This document shows, piece after piece, positions 23,621-35,300 of a DNA stretch of 64,000 nucleotides. The translations under genes and the position numbers were made by a program. The stretch comes from Acanthopleura granulata (lineage: Eukaryota > Mollusca > Polyplacophora > Chitonida > Chitonidae). The notes under the pieces are model-generated. The model made no database searches. It was not told the origin of the DNA and saw only the letters and a list, made by a program, of their open reading frames with translations. The stretch is from the NCBI GenBank assembly GCA_016165875.1, contig JABBOT010000015.1, positions 5,005,928 to 5,069,927 on the forward strand. The letters are read 5' to 3'. The first letter of the stretch is position 1, and each line of letters begins with the position of its first letter.

Positions 23621-26100
23621 TACAATGGTGGACCCGGTCCAGCAGAACGCATACTTGTAAGGGACGGAGCAATATATGTCTACAGGGAAAGCACAGGTGA
23701 AATAGAAATTCGTCACAATCGGCATCATGTCTGGTGTCTTTCGGATGGCGTTTCAGTGAGGCAGCATTTATTATATATAAATCTATATAGACATTGGGGC
23801 GCTTCTTCTGCTACAAAGCAACACCGCCTCATACTGCCAAAGAAATTTTGACTGTGGCATTATGGACATAAATAAGTAAACAAATTAATAAATAAATACA
23901 ACATATTCATTATCCACCTTAACTACTCGGCCCCAGTCCTCTTCCGGGGTTTGAATAGGCTATGACAGATTTCTCAAAGAGAATTAGAACAGTTTATGTT
24001 AGATGTATGGGGACGTGTAGCTTACAGGTATGTTGTACTGTACCCCTGGATGTAACCCATTTGCATTATGTGTACATGATGTGTATATGTATACATGATA
24101 CCAGACTTTGTGTCAGAACACTGTGTTTAATAGCTTCACGTCATTTTACTATCTTTTGGCAAATTCCTCTAAAATATAGGCATTGGCTATTACTTTAGCC
24201 ATTCAAAATACGCTCATGTGAAGATCTTTTTTTCTTCTTTATACAAAGTGCTCATGAGTAAGTCATATGACGGCCATATAAACCTTCTGAACCAAAAAGG
24301 GCGTATAGGTGTAAAAAAAAAATACGTGCGTATGATACGTACTGAAGCGAAACATATACAATGCGTCCAATTAATTCCGGATTTGTACCTACTATAAGAC
24401 TACCAACAAACTGAATATTAATCCACCACAGTGTATATGTATGTAAAGGTATTTTCACAGAGAACTGTTACGTTGCGACAAATGTACCTGTGTACAAACA
24501 TTCTTGACAGAGATGAAGTGTTTCCAACTGTCTACCAAACCTTTGTTCAAAAAGGTTCGGACTTTTTCCATCGATATAAGTTTAGGCATGTCTCACATAT
24601 GAAATTCATTTCGGCCCACCATTTCTTATTAAAAACAAATAAAAAAATTTAAAAATTTAAAATTTAAAAAAAAGGGGGCGTTATGAAAATACAGCTTTCA
24701 TACAGCCACATTTTGTCTTTATCCCGTATATAATAACAGACATGTATTTGTTGAAAGTGTATTATTCACGAGTATAATTTCTTTAATATCTCTACCCTGC
24801 CTATAACAAGCATCTACTTCTTTAATCTCTATAACCCATTAGTATAGTTCCTTCCATGTCTTTCCCCGGCCTATATACTTGTATATTAGTTCAACTCGGA
24901 TATTCATGCATACTTAGGCCTTTGCGTATCATTCCAGATCCTAGAGAGATATCTCAACCACTGACATGTTGTGTGGGTAGGCCACATTCCCGGCATTGCA
25001 TGCATCGGGTGGTACGAGAATTTCAGTAGGCCATTCCTCCCTTCTCCAATCCATTTCCAATAATCGACGTATATCATGTCAAATTCTGTACATCACACGT
25101 AAAAGTTCGTTAGTAACTTGTGAAGTGGTGGCCGTACCGCATAAATCGGAGCAAGAGCTGCTAAGAATTACCTTCTTTGAGTATATATATGCATGGCTTT
25201 ATTTAAATAACAATCCAATAATTCATAATCTTGAGAGCGTATAGGCTATCTGCATTCAGAAGCCTATTTTCCATATGACAGTTTTTAGCAACTGCGCTTG
25301 ATTTTCTTTTCAATTTTGAATATGTGGTGAAAATATGCTTTCGATTATGTTTCTACATGTATTAAGTGCATGCTAGGCCTAGTTTTCTCTCAAATGAATT
25401 AGATCCTACTTGACACGGGAATTTTGTTCCGGTACCGCGAAGGAAGATATATGGCCTATATGCCTACATGTGTACATGGATTAATCTGAGCTAAATCTAT
25501 ACCAATATCGACATCAATATCACGGAATGAATGAATGAATGGATTTGACGCCACCAAGGCGCAGTAATTAAGCCTATTTTATTCATATCATGACGATTCA
25601 TGTTGGACATAATTTGTTGATCGCAGGCCTACTGTTTTAGCATCGTGTAAAAGTCAAGCGCGGTAAAGTTCGATCTGGCATTTGGTCTAAATGCAGTCCG
25701 TGAGAGCAAATTATTGGACACGACATGGCAACATATGGCTATATATATGGGCCTAAAACAGCCACCATGAAATATAATTGTCATCAATGCCAACATAGGC
25801 CAAAGAGGTCCTATATACAAGGATTCGCTCTGACCGCAAGAGATCATAACCTATGACGATCACTACCAAAACCAGACATGTATGTGCCTAGTTTTTACCA
25901 TTCCTAAATCAATGCTCCGTCCACCTGGATGCACATGTGAAGCAGTAGAGCTGAGTGCTGTAAAGTCACACATATTAATACGTTCCAACAGCAACAGCAG
26001 CGCTGCAGGAGCGTAGGTGGGCGATATATAGAACTATTGGTATCAAGCTCATTAACGCTGCCATTATTCATGAAATCCTCGCTGTTTCCTTGAAGCCAAA
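23620..26100. other. Non-coding stretch upstream of the calcium sensor gene
   Basis: AT-rich sequence without recognised exons or clear repeats. Low-complexity AAAATTTAAA sequence lies near 24640-24672. Confidence 0.45.
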
Positions 26101-26240
26101 GGTGTCGCTGACGACCCGTCACGTGACCTCAGCAATCCATGGAAGATGGCGGCCTAAATCAAATCTGATATCACTCGTCTCTGCGACTAGATGGCAAACC
26201 AAGGCTGTCCTGAGGAGATTTCTCACCGATTCTGCGCGAG
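26100..26240 (+). promoter_or_regulatory. Promoter/5' UTR region of the calcium sensor gene with upstream ORFs
   Basis: A perfect palindrome GTCACGTGAC (26118-26127) contains a CACGTG E-box. AAGATGGCGGC (26143-26153) is a YY1-type motif often found just downstream of animal transcription starts. The ATG inside it (26146) makes a three-codon uORF, ATGGCGGCCTAA. A second upstream ATG at 26191 opens 29 codons that end at TGA 26278-26280, overlapping the true start at 26241 in another frame. If both lie in the transcript, they should reduce translation. Local CpG content is higher than in the flanks. Confidence 0.5.
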
Positions 26241-26280
26241 ATGGGACAGCGACATAGCCGGCTCTCCTCGAACGATTTGA
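26191..26280 (+). CDS. Overlapping upstream ORF of the calcium sensor gene (29 codons)
   Basis: The ATG at 26191 has G at +4 but T at -3, so initiation may be leaky. The frame runs past the main start at 26241 (offset +2) and stops at 26278-26280. Such overlapping uORFs usually repress the main frame. No peptide function is implied. Confidence 0.3.
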   Translation: MANQGCPEEISHRFCARWDSDIAGSPRTI

Positions 26281-26304
26281 AGGATTTACTGTCGAGCACG
26301 TACT
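26241..26304 (+). CDS. NCS1-like: Calcium sensor exon 1 (myristoylated N-terminus)
   Basis: The ATG at 26241 has G at -3 and G at +4. The exon encodes 21 residues, [20 protein letters not shown] plus Y, and one base of the next Phe codon. The donor is GTAAGT at 26305. G-x-x-x-S after Met is the N-myristoyltransferase signal. Confidence 0.93.
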
Positions 26305-29300
26305 GTAAGTAAAGGAGCGCGCGATGCCAGCCGAGCGTGTTGTTGTTGACATGCCCCAGTGACACGGACAGTGACAGAACCCGCGAAGTGGGTGTGTCTA
26401 GAACTCACCAGTATAATTAATATGTGATGGATTCCGAAGTGCAGTCTTAATGTCTTTTATGTTAGCCGACCTTAAATCTAATTCAGGTGCGATCGAGTCC
26501 CCCGCTTTCATCCATGCAGGTGTAAATTACACGAATCGGCCGAGAAGAGGATTTAATGTCGAATTTCCTTCATCATTAACCGAGCACTCGATGCCCTGCA
26601 GTATGGTCACAGCGTCATATTATGGTTCTGCAGCTGTTACAAGCATTTTGTGTAAAAGCCAGCTGGTATACCTTCAGTTGTCCTTGGTTAAACACATAGA
26701 AGCATTAATCTCTCAAAGGATAGAGAGGTGTTAATTCTGTTATACCTATAACTGCAAAATTTTGCTGTGGAATTCATGGTTGCTGAAATAGAATTTACAT
26801 GGGCACTTAAAGGTATAAATCGCAAAGAATTTTTGGTGGATTTTCTCTTTTGATGGCCTTTGGGAAAAGACTTCATGTTGAAGTATATGAATGCTATTTT
26901 ATTTTTCTTCATACTCCAACAGGTCAAACATTCCACTGCTATTCTTCGGCCATGTAGGTCAGCAGTATAACCTTTGATGACTCAACCTCAAGTTCCATGT
27001 GGCAGTTTCATGACATTGATAAAATGAAAATGGCTAAGTCAATATCTGTCGTTGTGTCTAAAAAGAACATTATCTGGCTTCAGTTTGAAGCATACATTTT
27101 ACCCTGATAAAAGAAATTAATTGACCATTAATTTTCACAACCACAACACCGTGCAATTTAAAACTGAAACCAATCAAAAACCATTACCTGAACGTTAAAT
27201 GCCTGGGGTTTAGAAAAAGAAAACAATTTGGACTTGACCCGGACATGTCCTTAGCAGTTTTTCTTGCCAAGAAGTATGACTCACATTTAACATCGACCAT
27301 GTAGAAACATAATTAACGTAATGAACATGAACAATCATTTTTACTTAAGATATAGTTACTTTGTGTTATTTGTTTTTTAACCTTGAAGTCAGGTCTGATA
27401 TTTGTGTTAACCAGAAGTGAAATCGCCGAATACAGCGTTCGGGTTTTCTGCCACGGTGAATTGTGGTTCAAAGCGTTGACTACCTCCATGGTTCTGTGTG
27501 GAGATTATCGTGTTAATGTTTCGATAACTCTTATTTTTGTTCACAGTTTTGTTATTTTTGCCAATGTATTTGCCTCTCCAGTGTATTTGATGAAACACCA
27601 AGTTCTGTTTGAGACAGCAAGCCTTCCCGAACTTTGTTGATCTGCTTGACGTCTGATCTTTTATAGGAATTTTCTTGAATTTCACTGTTGCAAAAATTAA
27701 ATGTCTTGGATATTGAACTCAGTTCTCAGTAAAATTCAGTTTGAAATCAAAATATAAAAAAAAAATTGCATTCATTTAGCTGAACAAAAATTGCACTTCA
27801 CTGCTGAAATTCACAGGCATTTACGGCATAAACAGTAAACCTGTCTTTGGATGTAGACAGCAGATGGTTTTTGGTATCTTGTTAAGCCAAGGTCACTGCA
27901 AAATTTGTAATGGAGAAATCAGTTTTGGATGTAACTGAGTTTCTCACTTTGCATGATTCCAGGACGTAGAGTTATATTCATCTTGGCCATGGTGATTGGG
28001 TCGTGTGTGTTGTTACTTCATGCACACCTCAACAGTTAGAATAAAACCCTAACTGAGGTAAACTGACAAGAGACCAAATTTCACCAATAGCGTGTTATCC
28101 TTTGCCATTTTTCACACTATTGTTGCTGCCCTGGTTTTACTCTCTCTGCTGCAGTCCTTTGAGGTTTGTTTGAAGAGCAGGATGATGTGCACGTACCACT
28201 GGAAAAAATGTGTCAGCACCAAAAGCACATGTAATATTTTATGACGTTTATTTCATGTTAGACTTAAAAATTATTTTTGAGGTATGTTTTATATCGCTCA
28301 CTGACCTCTCTCGTTATGCATATTCTTCATTGCATTTATCCTTGAATAAATTTATAATAAGTAGATTTTCTCATTTTAGTCAGACATCATCAAACAGCAT
28401 TTTGTGACTCCCACTAGGCTTTCGTTTTACAGCGATCGGTGTTTCCCTGTAGCAGACTTCTCCAAGGTAGACATATTTATGATGTTGCCTCACTTGAATG
28501 CCATGCTGAAGATACCAGACATTACAGCCCCTAGTTACAGTCTAGTTTTTATTATTTACACAGCATTGAAATCCCAGGATTTCCTTCACTGATAAAAGTG
28601 TTATTTTCACTCCATTGAAATATCACACTTTGATATTTCACACCCAGAAATGTCAGTATATCAATATGACAGTCAAAAAAAGAAACATTTTATTTTATAA
28701 AGTTCAAATCTGATCTCAGTGGAATGACATCATAATGCAAGTTTAGTTAACTGTTGCATTCTCATATCACCCAAGAAGACATATAACACGACATGTACAT
28801 GATGTCACTCTCTAGGCATGTCTGTGACAGCCTACGGCTGGAAAAAATGCCGAAAACTCATTTAGGTACACAAAATCATAATACTGTTAGGGTCTAAATA
28901 ATAAATAGAATATTGCACAATGAAAGCTGAATACCATAAATACCTCGTGAGAGGTGGATAATGATGTTATCATTTCCACCTCTCACTGGAACAGTATTTA
29001 TGGTATTCAGCCTTCACTTAGTAATGTCCTCTATTTATCTTCTTGAGCGCGTACTTGAACCCAGATCTTTATTGTATGAGGCGATATGATATCAACATTA
29101 ATGGCAACAGACAGAACAGTGCTGTGAACCACCTGGCTTTGGCAGATTACTCACAGACTCTAGTTTCTAAGTGTGGATATACAGACATGCACATCACATG
29201 TGCTGACGAGTGAACTCTGTAACACTTAATGTTACATTTTACGAATGGCCACATGATCATTGTCAGTGGTTTATTATTGTCTTCAGGACAAGGATTTTCT

Positions 29301-32300
29301 AGCCAATGTCTTTTTGGAAACTCTGAACAAATCAGAAAATCAGAAAACCCAATATATATCACCAATTCATTTCATGAAACCTCAATACAAAATTTGTCTA
29401 AAACTCAGTTTTCCAATGTTGCTCATTGTGGTTACCAATCCAAGAAAGTGGCTAGAAAACCCTGGCAAGGCCTCCCAAACAGTGAGATGTGGGGAGCCTG
29501 TCAGAAAGATGCAGGTGAAAGGTATGCAAATATTGTAATCTTCCTTTCCAGACATTATGCAAACAAAATGCATTACATATGCATAGTTACGATGGCAACT
29601 GGTACTGTAAACATTTACATGTATGTGATATTATGGTTATGGGTGCTCTTTACAAAAGATCAAATGAGCCTCTTCACAAAAATCGGTAGAAAAAGAAAGA
29701 AAACAGTGTGCACCACATCGATTGCTTTTATGAAGATTACCGTGGTTTGTTTGTACATGTGAATTATCGTACACAGATCATGGTCAATTTACAGTGTATT
29801 TCCCAATCCAGTGCACATGCAAATATATATTGTGTACTCTGCACGTAGTGTTGTCAGACAGTGGGATGAACGGGTACAGCAATTCAGAATTGCGTCCTGA
29901 AATGACGTACTGGCGCCTCTCTTTGTCAGGTTTATTATTTATTAACGAGAGACAAAAGTGACCTCTGCTCCCTGGAGGGAGTTTGTAGCCCGACATTGAT
30001 GGTTGGAGACCAAGTGGCATGATCCAGGCATCAATTATGACCGTGGACGTATACAGTAATCGTTAGGGATCGTGCCCAGAAGTCGTGTGCTCACCTCTCA
30101 TATTACGCGGTTGAGAAATGCAATTCAAACTTATTACACCCAATCGTTTCAGCTATCATATTTGGCCAACGCAATTATCGACGTTTGACTTGGTTTGTTG
30201 GGGAGAAGAGTTAAGATGGGTGGGTACGGGTGAGGGCGGGGGAGGTCACAGTAGCCTGTTGGTCAGGGAAAAGCAAACAGATCCATTTTCCTGGGTAATT
30301 AAGTAAACTTGCTTGGTAAACAGTCTACACCTTGTGGAGAAAAATCCTTACTGGCACTCAGAGAACTGCTTGGAATCAGAATATGGGCCGGTATTGAAGA
30401 TATATATTTAGTTACATTTCAAATCAATACTTACTAGCAGTATTTATGTCACAAGTCTGGGTGTGAGCAAATAGCTGACCAGAGGTTTTCCACACTTTGT
30501 TTTGCCATTTTAGGTGAGAAGTAAGCAAGTAAATCCAGGGTTTTATTACAATGTATGTTAGAATCCAAGTTATCTATTTTATGGCGAGTAACACCTCACT
30601 CACCTAAAATGTACTTCAGAAAGGAACAAGGTAAGCTGCACGTATCATGGCCGGCTCCATGCCCATATTACAGGTGATTTTATTTATTTATTTGATTGAT
30701 GTTTTACACTGTACTCAAGAATATTTCACTTATATGACGGCAGCCATCATTATGGTGGGAAGAAACTGGGCAGAGCCCGGGGGAAACCGACAAACATCCG
30801 CAAGGGAAGCTTTTCATGATCTGCACTTGAGCTCACATCGACCGCATTGGTGAGAGGCTCCTGGGTCATTACACTGTGCTGGTGCACCATATTACATATA
30901 TATACCTAAGCAGAGTGATGAGGAAAGCAGAATTTCACTCTCCTGAGAGGAGACAGGAGAGTGACGTTGCACATCCGAACCAGGAGCTGCAGGTTCAAAT
31001 CCAGCTTATGATTATAATAAACCACATGCATGCTGATACGCTTGCCACAACAGAACACTCGTGTTCGAGTTAAGCCCCAGTCACGGACCAGGGACCATCA
31101 GCAGCTTTTGAAGTTTCAGGCTGAAGGTGCATTCTGAGGCTTAGAAAGCAGCAAGATTTTGAAGTAACGCTTTGTACTTGGCATTTTCAGTTTCGATTAC
31201 AATTGCTGTTGCTACAAGTTACTGTGAATGGGGATATGTTTGCATTAATTATCGACTTTCAGTGAAAGAAATTTTAATGTGGTAAGCATGCTTCCACCAG
31301 GTTAACGCATAGGTCATCATGTGAAAATTAACACCCAGCTACTGTGTACTTCGAGATTTCATGACATGTAAACCATATAGTATATAGCAGAATCATTCGA
31401 ACACAATTTATACCGAATATACATTCAGTTGATCTACCACTGATGATTTGAACTATGAAAAATATGGCCGCCGTCTCTAATGCAAACATCATATATAATG
31501 TCACATCAGCAGTACATCAGCCACATCAGCCGCATCACAGCAGCTTTTACGTCAAGAAGTGTTTTATGCCTTCTAAGCTATCGGGGATTTCTTCACGGGT
31601 AGACAGGTGTTCCTGCGTAAACTTGTCTCCTTCTGCAGGTGGAATATTCTTGAGTATGGGATGAAAGTCATATAAGTAAATAAATTGAAACTGTTGTAAC
31701 GACTCTACATGTGATATATGTAATATCTATTACCATGAATCTTCAGCTGTTTCAATTGCTAAGGCAGTTTATTATGGATATAGTTTATGAATACACTTAT
31801 TATAAAATTGAAGCCAAAAATTGTTTGTGTCACCACATAAGCTATATGCTTCATAAAACTATGAGAATTATTTCTTTTGATCCTAGAGTTTTCCTAGAAG
31901 ATAATGAAATATTGCTTCCAGTGGTGGCTGAAAAGATTGATATAAAATTATGATATATTTATTTTCAGTTAATGGGTAAGTATGTTATATGTTATACCCT
32001 GTATAACAATAAATCTGTTTTTTTTTTTGTTTTTTTTTTCATTCTTACAGTTACACGAAAGGAATTGAAACAATGGTAAGCATGTACTTTCAGTAATTAA
32101 TCTGAAACTTTACCCATGACACATTTTTTTGGATTCTGAGAGATCTGTTGAAATTCAGCTATGTTAGTCTAAACGGCTGGAAATGATAATTTTGTTCATG
32201 CATTTATCTGTAGATCTTTCAAATGGTAATAAATTATACATATTACTCTTGGCATACCGTTTTCAGAAAATGAGAAAAAAAAACGTTCGAATACAATTTA

Positions 32301-35300
32301 TTCTTTGCTTTGGATTGACTGAAATGTTTTCGTTTGAGCATTTTGGAGAGACAAAATGTGATCTATGGATACATCCATTATAAGGGAACAGTTTTTTCTT
32401 TTGTCTCTTTTTTTTCCTTATTTCTAATCGTGTTCTTTCTGTATCTCTTTTTTGTCATTTCTCCTCACTTTAATATGTAATTAAAGGTATCCATTTTTGT
32501 ACATTAATATTTTAGTTCTGCATGTTGATGTCGCAGTTCATGATTCATGTCCGCCCTTCCTGTACTTGTCCCCCACACCAGTACATGCAGTTGTTCCTGA
32601 AACTCCAACATGGTGTAAAACGTAATTTAAACTCAGGTGTGAATTCCTCGAATTAATCTCACTGCTCCGTACCACAAAATTGGAAACTTAATCTACGAGT
32701 ACACCAAGGCGTGAATTCAATGACTAAATTGCTTTGTATATGTTCGAGTTCCTTTTAAGCAAGTTGATTAAACTGAATCCAATCCATCTTACTGAATTAC
32801 ACGTAGCTGAACTGCTTTGTGAGTTGCTCCTGAGATGGAAGATTAACTCCAACTGGCTGGTAGCTGGTGTAGGGAAGGGACACATACACTCCTCATGTCA
32901 TACCCACTATAGCGGCAGCCAAACTCCCGATAAAAACACCTAGAATAATGATCTACAAAGAAGAAACCCAAATAATACATGTTCGAAGACAGATGAAGAA
33001 ATATGTCAGAAGACATGCCCTCTACCAGAGTAGTCTAAGAATTTCTCTAAAAACACCATGTAAAGTTTATAACCCAATATTTACTGTACCTTCTATCCAT
33101 GAAATGTGGTCAAAACAGTGATATTGCTGTAAGAATTTTACTCTTTGTAACGTTAGAGCCCAGTGGCATCAAACATTTTCTGCTCACATTTGGCAAAGGT
33201 TCTGCATAGTCAGTTCCGTTTTGGAAGCATCTCACAGCATTGATCAGCTGTAATTAATTATTGGATGGCTTTTGGTCTGTATTACAAAAAATAGTTCATC
33301 CACATTTCTGTACAGTACATGTCTTCAGATTTTATGAGTAAGAACTCTTGTAGTTGTTGAGTTTTGACTAAGCTTGAGATTTTCTCCCTGTTTAAGAAAA
33401 AAAGTGATTTTAGAAGTTCTCCTTATAACATTGAAAACCATGTGCAATCCCCTGGTTTAAACATAATGTTGCGATGACATGTTTGCAGTATTGCTGAAGC
33501 TGTGTGAAGCCAAAATCTTCATTCATTTCCACAAGCTGGGCTTTGCAGACACTTTTATACATGTGATTTCATGTAATTGGAAGTCTTGTATGATATAATT
33601 TAGGTTCAGTATCGATGGTTGCCACAAAGGCCATACCTGCCAAGTTTTTCTGTGGGGCATGTCAAGTGGGGTTGCCTTGTAGCTCAGCAGCAGATCAGAA
33701 TTTAGCCGGTTGCTGTTGGTTTTACCCTCAAGTGAGGAGTAGGTACGATGTTTGGCTAAGGAGCAGAAATTAGACAATGAATGTTTTATAGGTTTGTCAC
33801 GTCAAACACACAGCAGTGCCAGTCTCCCACATTGTCCGTTCTTCAAGAAGCTAATTGGCTGTTTGGCAGGCAGGTTCAGCGACATGTTTTATTCAGTTCT
33901 GTCCCCATGGGTCTGTCCGGTCCTGTGACAGTTGCTTAAATAAACCATGGCTTACATGTGCAGGGCCATGCATATGTCTGTGCCAAGTGTCTGTGAATGT
34001 TAGCCATAATTATGAACTGTGAGATTTTAACCCCTTCTCTCTTGCTCCCACTCGCTCCCCCATTTCTACAAATCTAGAGTCCTTGTTTAACAGGCCTGCA
34101 TATAACTTTTTGAGGGGTTGCTTACAAATTTCAAAACCTGTTCAGTCCAAGTAATATTTTGAATATTTCTCATGTAATATACATGTGAAATGTGTCAGGT
34201 ACCACTTAGTTTGTAGCTTACAAGATGGGATTTCATGCCTGACAATATCCCTGTCAAGATGCTTAATTGCAGGCTCGACTTAACATAGAACAGGTAGCAT
34301 ATACAACATACTTATAGTCATACACATTATACACATTTTTCTATATGTGAGTTTGCCACACTGACCAAATATGGAATATCCGTTTAAATATTACTGTGCG
34401 CCATATATTCCACATACATTTGTATGCCTGTTGTAAACAGTAATCGTTCATTTTGTCAAGTGGATAAACAAATATGTCCTTTATGATGTTGAATTATTCG
34501 TGTACATCTGTTTCGGGAGTGGCTTGCCATTTAACTTGTGCAGAGAGTCTTTAGTAGCAAGCCTATATGAAATGGAAGTTACAGGTAATATAAAACTCTG
34601 CTTCCCAATTCACGTATGCATTGCAGATTGCTTTGTTGTCTGACATGTTACATGTACTCTAATTTACAGTTGTTATCATTGTTCTGAGAATATTTTCTAT
34701 TGCTGTTCATTTCCCTCTTATCTTCGTAAGTTGTCTTTTTTTGCACAGCTGCCAGCTGCTGAAATGCAAGGATGTGCATAATCTCAAATTGTGGAACGTG
34801 ATATTGTCTAGTGCCTTGTCTAAGCTAAACTCTACAGTAAAATGAAGTTTTCTGGAAACCTGGAAAATTTGACTTACGCTATTCTGTGACCATCTTCGAC
34901 CGATGATGACCAATGACGCAATTCATATTCATAAAACAACTTAAAGTTATTAAATCCTAAGCTTGGTTGCATGGAGCTAGGCTTAACTTGCAAGCAATAA
35001 CTTGCATGTAAGTTCTTGAACTTCAGCAAGCTAACTAATATACGTTGGTTGCTACCAAGATACACATGTTCAAGTTGATAACAGTTTCATGTAGTGTGTA
35101 TTAATACCACATGTAAATCCACAGATTGGCTTGTCTTTATAGTCTACTAAAATAACCATTAACTGTGGATAAATGTTCATGGATGTTGATCGTAATTATT
35201 ATATCATTAATCATTTTATATTTAATTTTCAGGTACAAAGATTTCATGCAGGACTGCCCTAGTGGGTCTCTGAGAAGAGAGGTAGGTCAGATGTCATTAT

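Larger units (their letters stand above)
26305..32050 (+). other. Calcium sensor intron 1
   Basis: A 5.7-kb intron holding a hairpin element (28926-29011), a dispersed repeat (28031-28140), a minus-oriented SINE (30676-30892) and a SINE tail fragment near 31640-31690. A 177-codon open frame at 29229-29762 shows no recognisable domain. Confidence 0.8.

Noticed and set aside
29229..29762. 177-codon plus-strand open frame
   Set aside because: It lies in intron 1 of the sensor gene, has no recognisable domain and shows intron-like composition.
31961..31980. A tiny exon ending ATGG|GTAAGT that would join in frame to the 25-nt microexon
   Set aside because: The true first exon at 26241-26304 gives a full myristoylated N-terminus in the right phase and the exact 190-aa family length, so this donor-like site is not needed.
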